Source of the DNA: Kineosporia succinea
GTDB taxonomy: Bacteria; Actinomycetota; Actinomycetes; Actinomycetales; Kineosporiaceae
Length of the DNA stretch: 64,000 nt
Direction of reading: 5' to 3'
Assembly (NCBI RefSeq): GCF_030811555.1
Contig: NZ_JAUSQZ010000001.1
Coordinates: 2,046,001 to 2,110,000 of the forward strand
In this document: positions 17,778 to 26,778 of the stretch, piece after piece
Position numbering within the stretch: position 1 is the first letter of the stretch
Layout of the letters: every line of letters begins with the position of its first letter
Notes under the pieces: model-generated
What the model saw: the letters and a program-made list of their open reading frames with translations, nothing else
What the model was told of the DNA's origin: nothing
Database searches by the model: none
Translations under genes and position numbers: made by a program

Positions 17778-17802
17778 GACGGCGCCGGTCACCGGCGCCG
17801 TC
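17778..17802 (+). terminator. hairpin after merR-like gene
   Basis: GACGGCGCCGG pairs with CCGGCGCCGTC around loop TCA, 11 bp, 22 nt after the stop. There is no strong T-tract. Convergent ridA may share it. Confidence 0.6.
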
Positions 17803-17865
17803 TGCCGTCGTTCGCCGAACTGGTGCGGCCTGCCCGTCTGAAGCAGGCCGCGGACCTTCACGAGC

Positions 17866-18348
17866 TCACGGGTTCACCGCGAGCACCATCTCGACCTCGA
17901 CCGGGGCCCCCAGCGGCAGAGCGACGACGCCGACGGCACTGCGCGCGTGCTGGCCGACCGGGCCGAACACCTCACCCAGGAACTCGCTGGCGCCGTTGAT
18001 CACCAGCGGCTGACCGGTGAAACCGGGCTCACTGGCGACGAATCCGACAACCTTGACGATCCGCCGGATCCGGTCCAGGTCACCGATCACCGACCGGACC
18101 GCGGCCAGCGCGTTCAGTGCGCAGACCCGGGCCAGGCCGTTGGCCTCGGCCGGGCTGATCAGCCCCTCTCCCCCACCACTGCCGACCCGGCCGGTGAGCG
18201 GCAGCGCGCCATCGACCATCGGCAGCTGCCCCGACACGTACACCCGATCGCCGTCGAGCACCGCGGGCACATAGGTCGCCACGGGCGCAGCGACCTGGGG
18301 CAGCGTGTACCCCAGCTCGATGAGCCTCGCCTCGATCCGTCCAGTCAT
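17866..18348 (-). CDS. ridA: RidA family enamine/imine deaminase
   Basis: The 160-aa protein is a RidA/YjgF homolog (Rv3678c by position). The conserved Arg that grips the substrate carboxylate is in HARSAVGV, and LAAVRSVIGDLDRIRRIVKVVGFV is the family core. RidA hydrolyses reactive enamine intermediates released by PLP enzymes. ATG 18348 is chosen; GTG 18357 is possible and would nearly touch the upstream 51-aa gene, with which it forms an operon. Confidence 0.88.
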   Translation of the reverse strand: MTGRIEARLIELGYTLPQVAAPVATYVPAVLDGDRVYVSGQLPMVDGALPLTGRVGSGGGEGLISPAEANGLARVCALNALAAVRSVIGDLDRIRRIVKVVGFVASEPGFTGQPLVINGASEFLGEVFGPVGQHARSAVGVVALPLGAPVEVEMVLAVNP

Positions 18349-18361
18349 CGCCGTCACCCGT

Positions 18362-18517
18362 TCAGTCTCGGGGGCGCTTCAGGTAGGCGACAAGGTTTGA
18401 GTCGTTCGGCCCCGGTACCACCTGCACCAGTTCCCAGCCGTCTTCGCCCCACTGATCCAAGATCTGCTTGGTGGCATGAATGAGCAGGGGCACCGTCGCG
18501 TATTCCCACTTGACCAT
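18362..18517 (-). CDS. 51-aa DUF4177-like small protein
   Basis: This short gene reads MVKWEYATVPLLIHATKQ, continues through DQWGEDGWELVQVV and ends LVAYLKRPRD. The W-E-Y-A start and the GEDGWELV core are the hallmarks of DUF4177. It sits between ridA and the Get3-like pair, the same place as Rv3678A. Stop is 13 nt before the ridA ATG, so they are likely co-transcribed. Function is unknown. It is easily lost by gene callers because of its size. Confidence 0.85.
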   Translation of the reverse strand: MVKWEYATVPLLIHATKQILDQWGEDGWELVQVVPGPNDSNLVAYLKRPRD

Positions 18518-18663
18518 GGCGGTGAGCCTATCCATGAGGTGAGTGGCAACGCAGCCCTGGCTCTGGTAGGCGATGCAGGATTGTCACCGGGGAGACACGC
18601 ATCGCAGGGCGGAACCACCCATGTCGCCCTGCGCCCGGGACCAGCGCTGTTTAACCTGGTGGC

Positions 18664-19776
18664 GTGGCATCGCAGGGTTCCCGCACGAGCTCCTCCCGGC
18701 GGCGCCCGGCGCGTTCGCTCCCCGTGCTCGGTTCACCGGACCGGGAGAGCGACTGGCCCGGCGTCCGTCTCCACGTCGTGACCGGCAAGGGCGGCACCGG
18801 CAAGACGACGGCTGCGGCCGCGCTCGCCCTGGCGCTGGCCTCCGGCGGGCGACGCACGCTGCTGGCCGAGGTCGAGGGCCGGCAGAGCATCGCCCGGCTG
18901 TTCGACGTGCCGCCGCTGCCCTACGAGGAGACCAAGGTCGCCGTGGCGCCGGGCGGGGGCGAGCTCTACGGGCTCGCCGTCGACCCGAAGGCCGCACTCC
19001 TGGACTACCTCGAGATGTTCTACCGGCTCGGCCGGGCGGGGCGGATGCTGGAGAAGATCGGCGCCGTCGACTTCGCCACCACGATCGCCCCCGGCGTGCG
19101 CGACGTGCTGCTCACCGGCAAGGTCTACGAGGCCGTGCGGCGGCGCGAGACCGTGCGCGACGGCGGGGTGGAGGTCGAGCGTCCGGTCTACGACGCGGTG
19201 GTGATGGACGCACCCCCGACCGGCCGGATCACCCGCTTCCTCAACGTCAACGAGGAGGTGGTCGGGCTGGCCAAGGTCGGCCCGATCCGCAACCAGGCCA
19301 ACTCGATCATGACCCTGATGCGTTCCGGTCTGACGGCCGTGCACCTGGTCAGCGTGCTGGAGGAGATGCCGGTGCAGGAGACGGCCGACGCGGTCGCCGA
19401 ACTCGAGGCGATCGGCCTGCCGGTGGGCGGGGTCTTCGTCAACATGGTGCGCGAGCCGTTCCTGCCGCCCGACGCGCTGGAGGCAGCCACCCTCGGCACG
19501 CTCGACCGCGCCGAGGTGCTGGCCGGGCTGGCTTCGGCCGGGCTGGGGCGGCGCTCCCGGGCCACCGGCAACGACACCTCGCACGCGGCGCTGGCGGCCG
19601 CGCTGCTCGAGGAGGCCGCCGGGCACGGCGAGCGCGTCGTGATGGAGCACACCGAGCGCGGTGAGCTGCTCTCCCTCGGGCGCCCCACCTACGAGCTGCC
19701 CGCCCTGGCCGGTGGCATCGACCTGGGCGCGCTCTATCAGCTCGCCGGGCGTCTCGGGGAGCAGGGCGCGGCATGA
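18664..19776 (+). CDS. ArsA/Get3-like anion-transporting ATPase family protein, first of pair
   Basis: The 370-aa protein has the deviant Walker A VTGKGGTGKTTAAAA typical of the SIMIBI ATPases ArsA, Get3 and MinD, and the switch region VVMDAPPTGRITRFL. No arsenic operon genes surround it. It corresponds to Rv3679, which with Rv3680 forms a heterodimeric Get3-like ATPase linked to metabolite tolerance in mycobacteria. GTG 18664 gives a Ser/Arg-rich 30-residue leader; a start nearer LHVVTGKGG is possible. Its stop overlaps the next start by 4 nt. Confidence 0.88.
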   Translation: MASQGSRTSSSRRRPARSLPVLGSPDRESDWPGVRLHVVTGKGGTGKTTAAAALALALASGGRRTLLAEVEGRQSIARLFDVPPLPYEETKVAVAPGGGELYGLAVDPKAALLDYLEMFYRLGRAGRMLEKIGAVDFATTIAPGVRDVLLTGKVYEAVRRRETVRDGGVEVERPVYDAVVMDAPPTGRITRFLNVNEEVVGLAKVGPIRNQANSIMTLMRSGLTAVHLVSVLEEMPVQETADAVAELEAIGLPVGGVFVNMVREPFLPPDALEAATLGTLDRAEVLAGLASAGLGRRSRATGNDTSHAALAAALLEEAAGHGERVVMEHTERGELLSLGRPTYELPALAGGIDLGALYQLAGRLGEQGAA

Positions 19777-20930
19777 CCCTCGACATCGACGCGCTGCTCG
19801 ACGACCCGGGCACCCGCATCCTGGTGTGCTGCGGCTCCGGCGGTGTGGGCAAGACGACCACGGCGGCGGCGCTCGGCGTGCGGGCCGCCGAACGGGGGCG
19901 GCGGGTCGTGGTGCTCACCATCGACCCGGCCCGGCGTCTGGCGCAGTCGCTGGGTCTGGCCGAGCTCGACAACACGCCCCGCCCGGTGGCCGGGGTGGAC
20001 ACCTCGGCGGGCGGCGGGCTGGACGCCATGATGCTCGACATGAAGCGCACCTTCGACGAGGTGATCGAGGGGCACGCGCCGCCCGGCAAGGCCGCTCAGA
20101 TCCTCGAGAACCCCTTCTACCAGGCGCTTTCGAGCTCGTTCGCGGGCACTCAGGAGTACATGGCGATGGAGAAGCTGGGCCAGTTGCGGGCCCAGGCCGA
20201 CGCCGGTGAGCACGACTGGGACCTGATCGTCGTGGACACCCCGCCCAGCCGCTCCGCGCTCGACTTCCTGGACGCCCCGCAGCGCCTCGGCTCGTTCCTC
20301 GACGGCCGTTTCATCCGGGTGCTCAGCGCCCCGGCGAAGGCCGGCGGACGCGCGTACTTCAAGGTCATGTCGGCGGCGATCGGCACCGCCACCGGCCTGA
20401 TGACCAAACTGCTGGGCGCCCAGGTGCTGAAGGACGTGCAGACCTTCGTCGCCGCGCTCGACACCATGTTCGGCGGGTTCCGCGAGCGCGCCGACGCCAC
20501 CTACCGGCTGCTGCAGACGCCGGGCACCGCGTTCCTGGTGGTCGCGGCGCCGGAACGGGACGCGCTGCGCGAGGCCTCGTACTTCGTCGAGCGCCTGGAG
20601 GGCGACGGCATGCCGCTGGCCGGGCTGGTGCTGAACCGGGTGCACACCGGCCCGGCGGAGGGCCTTTCGGCGGAGCGGGCGCAGGCGGCGGCCGAGGAGC
20701 TGGACGACGCCGGCGAGCACGCGCTGACGGCTGGGCTGCTGCGCATCCACGCCGACCGGATGCGGCTGAGCGAGCGGGAGAAGGCGGTGTCCAGCCGGTT
20801 CGTGCAGGCGCACCCGGACGTCGCGGTGGTACGGGTGCCGGCCCGTCCGCAGGACGTGCACGACCTGGCCGGGCTGAGGGCTGTGGGCGCCGACCTGGCC
20901 GGCGACAGCGAACGGGCCCTGTCCTCCTGA
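19773..20930 (+). CDS. ArsA/Get3-like ATPase, second of pair
   Basis: The 385-aa partner starts in an ATGA overlap. It has VCCGSGGVGKTTTAAALG as Walker A, VLTIDPARRLAQSLGL as the A-loop region and VVDTPPSRSALDFL as switch I/Walker B. It matches Rv3680. The strict pairing and overlap suggest a stable heterodimer. Get3 proteins carry tail-anchored membrane proteins in eukaryotes; the bacterial client is not known. The unit ends at a strong terminator. Confidence 0.9.
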   Translation: MTLDIDALLDDPGTRILVCCGSGGVGKTTTAAALGVRAAERGRRVVVLTIDPARRLAQSLGLAELDNTPRPVAGVDTSAGGGLDAMMLDMKRTFDEVIEGHAPPGKAAQILENPFYQALSSSFAGTQEYMAMEKLGQLRAQADAGEHDWDLIVVDTPPSRSALDFLDAPQRLGSFLDGRFIRVLSAPAKAGGRAYFKVMSAAIGTATGLMTKLLGAQVLKDVQTFVAALDTMFGGFRERADATYRLLQTPGTAFLVVAAPERDALREASYFVERLEGDGMPLAGLVLNRVHTGPAEGLSAERAQAAAEELDDAGEHALTAGLLRIHADRMRLSEREKAVSSRFVQAHPDVAVVRVPARPQDVHDLAGLRAVGADLAGDSERALSS

Positions 20931-20945
20931 CTGCGGCCGGCAAAC

Positions 20946-20990
20946 GGCCGCCGGGCCGGATCCCTTTGAGGATCCGGCCCGGCGGCCTTT
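20946..20990 (+). terminator. strong intrinsic terminator
   Basis: A perfect 18-bp stem (GGCCGCCGGGCCGGATCC and complement) with loop CTTTGA is followed by TTTCG. It lies 16 nt after the second Get3-like gene and 15 nt before the convergent whiB4 stop, so it can serve both. Confidence 0.9.
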
Positions 20991-21004
20991 CGATGCTGTT
21001 GGTG

Positions 21005-21328
21005 CTAGCCGACCTTGACGAGGGCTTCCTCGTCGAGAAGGTCGACGATGCGGACCTGCTGTGCGCGAGCGGTCTCGAGGAGACGACGCCACGACTGCAC
21101 GTTCGGGCGACGGCGGAGAAGCGCACGGCGCTCCCGCTCGGTCATCCCGCCCCACACCCCGAACTCAATCTTGTGATCCAACGCGTCCGAAAGACATTCG
21201 GTTCGCACCGGACATGACATACAGACCAACTTGGCCCGGTTCTGTGCCGCCCCCTGAACGAACAGTGCATCAGGGTCGCTCTTGCGGCAAGCACCCTGAG
21301 TTGCCCACTGGTTCACCGTCACACCCAT
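21005..21328 (-). CDS. whiB4: WhiB4-type Fe-S transcription factor
   Basis: The 107-aa protein carries the WhiB cluster ligands Cys14, Cys36, Cys39 and Cys45 (last three in CMSCPVRTEC) and the G(V/I)WGG turn (FGVWGGMTERERRALL) followed by a basic DNA-binding tail. WhiB proteins bind an O2/NO-sensitive [4Fe-4S] cluster. Position between the Get3-like pair and ponA2 matches Rv3681c (WhiB4), an oxidative-stress regulator. Specific assignment to WhiB4 rests on gene order. Confidence 0.92.
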   Translation of the reverse strand: MGVTVNQWATQGACRKSDPDALFVQGAAQNRAKLVCMSCPVRTECLSDALDHKIEFGVWGGMTERERRALLRRRPNVQSWRRLLETARAQQVRIVDLLDEEALVKVG

Positions 21329-22024
21329 TTCCCTCGGCCCTCCCTGGACCCCCGTGGATCCACGCTCACCCCCGAGCCGAACCCCTCTAGCGATGACGGT
21401 AGGTGAGCGTCTGCAACGTCAATAAGGGCCGGATGGATGAATCGGTATCGGCCGAAGTGACGATGAGTTACTCTGCGCAACCTATTCGCTACAGATAGTG
21501 CCGGATTGAGAGATCATCTTGCCTGTCTGGCGGTGCTTCTGAGTGACCACGTCACCGTTGACGCGGCCGATCCGTCACGACGCACTGACCTGCGAACACT
21601 CAACACGCGCAGTTCAACTTGCCCTTCCCGGACATCTCTGCACTGACGATCGTTCGAGCGCATGGTTTCGTTACGCCACCCTTTTGGGCTCTTAAGGAAG
21701 TCATATGACGCGGTCTGCTGGCCCAGTGGGCAATCTGTCGCTGTGTCAAGAGCGAGTCACACAGAGCGATGATCGATACATGTTCGCGGTGACCGGTGCA
21801 GTGCCCGGTCCGGCCGCTGCGGTGCGACTGCCGGACCGGGCCGGGGCTGGGCCTGACCCCGGCCGGGGCGAAACCTCCTGGCGCGCGGGCCGAACCACCG
21901 CCGACCGGGCCTGACCGGGCCCTGACGACCGACGCCGGGCAGACCGTCCGGTCCAGCGATCGGACCGGAAAGGCCGGGTCGCTGTAGCAAAGAGCGCACA
22001 GAGAGCCGTATTAACCTTGGCGCC
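21329..22024. promoter_or_regulatory. long divergent whiB4-ponA2 intergenic region
   Basis: These 696 bp separate divergent genes; the part 21420-21800 is visibly lower in GC than its surroundings. One short frame (21705-21914) has a good ribosome site, AAGGAAG, 4 nt before its ATG, but its product is Arg/Pro/Gly-rich and unlike any family I know. I treat the stretch as regulatory with an untested small ORF. No terminator or RNA fold is convincing. Confidence 0.45.
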
Positions 22025-24454
22025 ATGTCGCCGGCACCCGCCCCCAGAAATGTCATGGGCCTGCTCGGCGCCTTCGTGGTGACCAGTCTGGTGGCGGGCG
22101 TTCTCGCGGCCGGTCTGGCGGTCCCCGCGATCGGCGCGACAGGCATGGCGTCCAACAGCGCCGTCAAGGCGTTCGACGCCCTCCCGAGTGAGCTGGCCAG
22201 TACCAAGATGGCCGCGAACACCAGGGTGCTGGCGTCGGACGGGTCGGTGATCGCGACGTTCTACGACGAGAACCGGGTTCCCGTCGACCTGGACGAGATC
22301 TCCCCGTTCCTGCAGAACGCCATCGTCGCCATCGAGGACGAGCGCTTCCGGGAGCACGGCGGTTTCGACCCGACGGGCACGCTGCGCGCCCTGGTGGTCA
22401 ACCAGCTCTCCGGCGGTGTCTCGCAGGGTGCCTCGACGCTGACCCAGCAGCTGGTCAAGAACCTGCTGAAGGAACAGGCCTACCTGGCGGGTGACAAAGA
22501 GGCCTACGAGGCGGCCGAGGAGCAGACGAACTCCCGCAAGATCAAGGAGATCCGGCTCGCCGCGGCGCTCGAGAAGAAGATGACGAAGGACGAGATCCTC
22601 AACTCGTACCTGAACATCGCCTGGTTCGGCGGCCAGGTCAACGGGGTGGAGGCGGCGGCCCGCTACTACTTCAACACCACGGCGGCCAAGCTCACCCTCC
22701 CCCAGGCCGCGATGCTGGCCGGCATGGTGCAGTCCCCCACGCAGTACAACTTCGCGGACAAGGACAAGGTGCAGGCGGCCACCAACCGCCGCAACACCGT
22801 GCTGAACAAGATGTTCGCGCAGGGGATGATCGACGAGGAGACGCGCGACAAGGCGATCGCCACCAAGCTGCGAGCCAAGATCACGCCGACCTACCAGGGG
22901 TGCGCGAACGCCGGCAAGAGCGCCTATTTCTGCGACTACGTCTACAACCTGATCACCAAGAGCAGCGACTTCAAGGCCCTGGGCAAGACCAAGAAGGCTC
23001 GCGCCGCAGCCCTCAAGCAGGGCGGCTACACGATCAAGACCACGCTCGACCCGAAGGTTCTCAACGCCAGCTTCAAAGCGGTGAAGGAGGCCATCCCGCC
23101 GAACGACAGCAGCAACGTCGCGACGGCCGCGGTCACCGTGGAACCCGGTACGGGCAAGATCATCTCGATGACGCAGAACAAGTACTACAGCGTGAAGGAG
23201 GGGCGGAAGAACACCACGATCAACTACTCCGCCGACTACAACTACGGTGGCTCGTCCGGCTTCCTCACCGGGTCGACCTTCAAGCCGGTCGTGCTCGCCA
23301 CCTGGCTGAAGGCGGGCAAGTCGCTCAACGCCACGATCGACGGCTCGCCCGGTTCCATCGCCGAGAGCTCCTTCAAGCGGTGCGGCAGCAGCCTGCAGTC
23401 CAGCGCCACCTGGAACTTCGTGAACTCCGGCGACGGTGGGGCCCGCGGGTCGATGAGCGTCTGGGACGCGACGGCCAACTCCATCAACGGCGCGTACATC
23501 CGCATGGAGCAGCAGCTCGACCTGTGCGACGTGGCCGACATGGCCGAGGCCGTGGGCATGCACCTGGCCGCGCCGCAGGTGCAGTGCGGCAACGAGAAGG
23601 CGACCACGAAGATCCCCAACTGCTACCCCTCGGTGGTGCTCGGCATCGCCAACCAGTCGCCGCTGACCATGGCCAACGCCTACGCGACGTTCGCCTCCGG
23701 CGGTAAGTACTGCAAGCCGACGGCGGTCACCTCGATCACCGACCGGAACGGCAAGGCGGTCAAGATCCCCGAGGCCGACTGCAAGCAGACGGTCGACGCC
23801 AAGGTCGCCAACACCACCACGCTGGGCCTGAGCCGCGCGCTCACCAACGGCACCGCGGCCCGCACCGGCCCGCTCTCGAACGGTCAGCCGGCCTCGGGCA
23901 AGACCGGTACCACCAACGACTCGCAGGACACCTGGTTCGTCGGGTACACGCCGCAGCTGTCCACCGCGGTCTGGGTCGGTCCGGAGACGGTGAACGGCAA
24001 GCGCAAGGTGATGCGGGGCGTCACCATCAACGGCCAGTACTACTCGAACGTCTACGGTGGCACGATCGCCGCGCCGACCTGGAAGAAGATCATGGAGTCG
24101 GCGCTGGCGGGCAAGAAGGTCAAGGAGTTCCCGGAGGCCGACTCCAGCCTGACCCAGACCCCGATGACCGACGTGCCGAACGTGGTGGGCCAGAGCCCGG
24201 ACGACGCCCGCAGCGCTCTCGAGGACGCCGGCTTCTCGGTCAGCCAGAGCGGTGAGCTGGAGACTTCCGACCAGCCCGCCGGCACGGTGGCCCGGGTCGA
24301 CCCGTCGGGCCGCGCCAGCACCGGCAGCACGATCACGATCTACATCAGCGCCGGCCCGAACACCGGGGGCGACGACGAGGGCGACGACGACGGGACGGTG
24401 CAGGCTCCGGATACCGGGGCCGCCGACCCGAACGGCAACGCCGACAACGGCTAG
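22025..24454 (+). CDS. ponA2: class A penicillin-binding protein with PASTA domain (PonA2-type)
   Basis: The 809-aa bifunctional enzyme has an N-terminal membrane anchor, a GT51 glycosyltransferase domain (EDERFREHGGFD with catalytic Glu, then GASTLTQQLVKN) and a transpeptidase domain. The latter has SxxK in TGSTFKP, SxN in ANSINGAY and KTG in SGKTGTT. One PASTA domain follows (MTDVPNVVGQSPDDARSAL to about 780), then an acidic Asp/Gly tail. It polymerises and crosslinks peptidoglycan outside the membrane. It matches Rv3682. A tetraloop-capped terminator follows. Confidence 0.95.
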   Translation: MSPAPAPRNVMGLLGAFVVTSLVAGVLAAGLAVPAIGATGMASNSAVKAFDALPSELASTKMAANTRVLASDGSVIATFYDENRVPVDLDEISPFLQNAIVAIEDERFREHGGFDPTGTLRALVVNQLSGGVSQGASTLTQQLVKNLLKEQAYLAGDKEAYEAAEEQTNSRKIKEIRLAAALEKKMTKDEILNSYLNIAWFGGQVNGVEAAARYYFNTTAAKLTLPQAAMLAGMVQSPTQYNFADKDKVQAATNRRNTVLNKMFAQGMIDEETRDKAIATKLRAKITPTYQGCANAGKSAYFCDYVYNLITKSSDFKALGKTKKARAAALKQGGYTIKTTLDPKVLNASFKAVKEAIPPNDSSNVATAAVTVEPGTGKIISMTQNKYYSVKEGRKNTTINYSADYNYGGSSGFLTGSTFKPVVLATWLKAGKSLNATIDGSPGSIAESSFKRCGSSLQSSATWNFVNSGDGGARGSMSVWDATANSINGAYIRMEQQLDLCDVADMAEAVGMHLAAPQVQCGNEKATTKIPNCYPSVVLGIANQSPLTMANAYATFASGGKYCKPTAVTSITDRNGKAVKIPEADCKQTVDAKVANTTTLGLSRALTNGTAARTGPLSNGQPASGKTGTTNDSQDTWFVGYTPQLSTAVWVGPETVNGKRKVMRGVTINGQYYSNVYGGTIAAPTWKKIMESALAGKKVKEFPEADSSLTQTPMTDVPNVVGQSPDDARSALEDAGFSVSQSGELETSDQPAGTVARVDPSGRASTGSTITIYISAGPNTGGDDEGDDDGTVQAPDTGAADPNGNADNG

Positions 24455-24460
24455 GTCGCA

Positions 24461-24500
24461 CAGAAGGCCGGGCGCCCCTTCGGGGGTGCCCGGCCTTCTG
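24461..24500 (+). terminator. UUCG-capped bidirectional terminator
   Basis: An 18-bp stem (CAGAAGGCCGGGCGCCCC side) with a single G-U pair closes on the extra-stable TTCG loop. It sits between the convergent ponA2 and yqeY stops. Confidence 0.88.
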
Positions 24501-24534
24501 CGTACCTGACGTGGTTGCGGCCCTCAGTGCGGGT

Positions 24535-25011
24535 TCAGGCCTCGAGCTGGGCCTTCACCTCGGCGGCCACCCGGCCGCCCTCGGCCTTCCCGGCCGTCCG
24601 GCCGCGGACGCCCTTCATCACCAGGCCCATCGCGGCCTTGCCGGTCTTGCCGGCGGCGGTGGCCGCGGCGATCTCCTCGGCCACCAGGGCGGTCAGCTCC
24701 TCGTCGGAGAGCTGCTGGGGCAGGTAGCCGGCCAGCACGGCGAGCTCGGCGCTCTCCTTCTCGGCGAGTTCGGGACGACCGGCATCGGCGTAGGCGGTGG
24801 CCGCCTCGCGGCGCTTCTTGGCCTCCCGGGTGACGACGGTGACGACCTCGTCGTCGGAGAGCTCACGGGCGACGTTGCCGGCCACCTCCTCGCTCTTGAT
24901 GGCGGTCATGACCATCCGGATGGTGCTGGAACGGAGGGCGTCACGGGCCTTCATCGCGGTGGTGAGGTCGGAGCGCAGCTGGGCCTTGAGGCCGGTCGGG
25001 GAGTCGGACAT
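24535..25011 (-). CDS. GatB/YqeY domain protein
   Basis: The 158-aa protein is a stand-alone YqeY: LKAQLRSDLTTAMKARDALRSSTIRM at the start, then GYLPQQLSDEEL and GRVMxxV-like MGLVMKGVRGRTAGKAEGGRVAAEVK. The fold resembles the tRNA-binding tail of GatB amidotransferase, so a tRNA-related role is inferred. ATG 25011 has GAGG 8 nt before it; ATG 25020 is three codons upstream. It separates ponA2 from the metallophosphoesterase, unlike in M. tuberculosis. Confidence 0.9.
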   Translation of the reverse strand: MSDSPTGLKAQLRSDLTTAMKARDALRSSTIRMVMTAIKSEEVAGNVARELSDDEVVTVVTREAKKRREAATAYADAGRPELAEKESAELAVLAGYLPQQLSDEELTALVAEEIAAATAAGKTGKAAMGLVMKGVRGRTAGKAEGGRVAAEVKAQLEA

Positions 25012-25119
25012 GAGGCTCATCCTCGCACCTGGCCCCCTGAGGCAATAACGGTTTACGCCGGGCCGGTCTACTTTCCCGTACCCGGCGAAGCCCATAGCGA
25101 GACCTGCGAAGATGTCCGA

Positions 25120-26028
25120 ATGCGCACATCCGTGAAGCTTCCTCTCGCCGTGATGGCCGCCGGTGCCGCCGGTCTGGGCTGGTCCCTCGCCGAGGCCCGG
25201 GCCTACACCCTGCGCCGGTTCACCGTGCCGGTCCTGCCCGCGGGAAGCTCGCCGCTGCGTGTTCTCTGCCTGTCCGACCTGCACCTGGTGCCCAGCCAGA
25301 CCAAGAAGCTGGAGTGGGTACGGGGCCTGGCGGCGCTCGAGCCCGACCTGGTCGTCAGCACCGGCGACAACCTGGCCCACCTCGAGGCCGTGCCGGCCGT
25401 GTTGAAGGCCCACGAGCACCTGCTGAAGCTGCCCGGGGTGTTCGTGCTCGGGTCGAACGACTACTACGCCCCCAAGCCCAAGAACCCGGCGCGCTACCTG
25501 CTGCCCTACGGCGGCAAGAAGCGCATCCACGGCACCCGGCTGCCCACCCAGGACCTGGTCGAGGGCTTCAGCGAGGGCGGCTGGCTCAACCTCAACAACC
25601 GCCGCGAGCACCTGAAGGTCAACGACCTGACGCTGGAGTTCGTCGGGGTCGACGACCCGCACATCAAGAAAGACCGCTACTCCGAGGTGGCGGGCCAGGC
25701 CGATCCCTCGGCCTCGCTCACGATCGGGGTGGCCCACGCGCCCTATCTGCGGGTGCTCGACGCAATGACGGCCGACGGGGCGGGCCTGATCCTGGCCGGC
25801 CACACCCACGGCGGTCAGCTCTGCGTCCCCGGCTACGGCGCCCTCACCACGAACTGTGACCTCGATCGCAAGCGCGCCAAGGGCGTCTCCCGTTATCCGG
25901 GTGACGGCACCGACCCGACGGACGCGTGGATGCACGTCAGTGCTGGTCTGGGCACGTCTCCGTATACGCCGGTGCGTTTCGCGTGCCGCCCGGAGGCCAC
26001 GTTGCTGACCCTGGTGCCGGCGGTCTGA
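25120..26028 (+). CDS. metallophosphoesterase
   Basis: The 302-aa protein shows the calcineurin-like motifs in order: SDLHL, STGDN, GSNDYY, GVAHAP and AGHTHGGQL, giving a complete dimetal centre. An N-terminal hydrophobic helix (LPLAVMAAGAAGLGW) may anchor it in the membrane. It corresponds to Rv3683 downstream of ponA2 and may act on a phosphorylated lipid or envelope metabolite. The start at 25120 is chosen over a long upstream extension that is antisense to yqeY. Confidence 0.9.
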   Translation: MRTSVKLPLAVMAAGAAGLGWSLAEARAYTLRRFTVPVLPAGSSPLRVLCLSDLHLVPSQTKKLEWVRGLAALEPDLVVSTGDNLAHLEAVPAVLKAHEHLLKLPGVFVLGSNDYYAPKPKNPARYLLPYGGKKRIHGTRLPTQDLVEGFSEGGWLNLNNRREHLKVNDLTLEFVGVDDPHIKKDRYSEVAGQADPSASLTIGVAHAPYLRVLDAMTADGAGLILAGHTHGGQLCVPGYGALTTNCDLDRKRAKGVSRYPGDGTDPTDAWMHVSAGLGTSPYTPVRFACRPEATLLTLVPAV

Positions 26029-26115
26029 GGGCGGTTGCCGTCTCGCCCCTCGGATGGGACGGCATACCCATTTCAGACTTCGGCATCTCGTCGGGTAAGG
26101 TTACAACCGCTCCAC

Positions 26116-26189
<74 letters not shown>

Positions 26190-26197
26190 CCCACAAG

Positions 26198-26240
26198 ACC
26201 GCAGGTCAGTCCGCAAGGACTGGCCTGCGGTTCTGCTTTT
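26198..26240 (+). terminator. intrinsic terminator after tRNA-Pro
   Basis: A 15-bp stem (ACCGCAGGTCAGTCC side, one G-U pair) with loop GCAA is followed by TCTGCTTTT. Confidence 0.88.
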
Positions 26241-26328
26241 GGCAGGATGCCGACTGCGGCTTTCGGCGAGACACCGCGAGGGGCGCCGGAGCGGGCGGAC
26301 GAACAGGCTCACCCCGGCGCCCGGGCGC

Positions 26329-26616
26329 TCAGACCTCGATCTGGATCCGCGCGATCTCCTCCGACAGAGGCCCGAAGAACTCGCGGCGCAGCCGGTTGTG
26401 CTCCTCGTCCTCGTCGTAGGCCCGGTACGCGGCCACGTCGGCGAAGTCGGCGGTGATCGTGTAATCCCAGTTGCCGTCGCGCAGCCCGGCGTCGCGGCCG
26501 ACCTTCACGCCGCTCATCCCGGGAATGCCGAGGGCGACGATGCCGGCCAGGCCCTCGTCGAGCCGGGCGGTGTCAGCATCCGGCCGGAGCCGGCCCATCA
26601 CGACGTTGCGGATCAT
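26329..26616 (-). CDS. Dabb (stress-responsive A/B barrel) family protein
   Basis: The 95-aa protein fits the dimeric alpha/beta-barrel Dabb fold: MIRNVVMGRLRPDAD opening, central IPGMSGVKVGRD and WDYTITADFADVAAYRAY. Similar proteins include plant stress proteins and olivetolic acid cyclase. It may be a small monooxygenase or cyclase-like enzyme; the role is unknown. RBS GGAG lies before the ATG. No operon partner. Confidence 0.82.
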   Translation of the reverse strand: MIRNVVMGRLRPDADTARLDEGLAGIVALGIPGMSGVKVGRDAGLRDGNWDYTITADFADVAAYRAYDEDEEHNRLRREFFGPLSEEIARIQIEV

Positions 26617-26737
26617 GCGAGAACTCTCCTCGGGGCGACGAACGAACCGGGCCTCAGGCTAGCCGGGCGGAACCGGGCACCGGACGAAGCACCGCACGAG
26701 CACCGGACGAGCCCGGGAAAGGCCAGGACATGACGAA

Positions 26738-26765
26738 AGGCGCCACCCGGAACCGGATGACGCCT
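26738..26765 (-). terminator. terminator of DUF5302 gene
   Basis: Read on the minus strand, an 11-bp stem with two G-U pairs (AGGCGTCATCC with GGGTGGCGCCT) and loop GGTTCC is followed by TTTCGT, 13 nt after the stop. Confidence 0.65.
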
Positions 26766-26778
26766 CTCGCTGAAAGAG

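Noticed and set aside
24511-25119. Upstream extension of the metallophosphoesterase frame
   Set aside because: It is antisense to yqeY and has no family similarity; ATG 25120 begins a protein of the right length.
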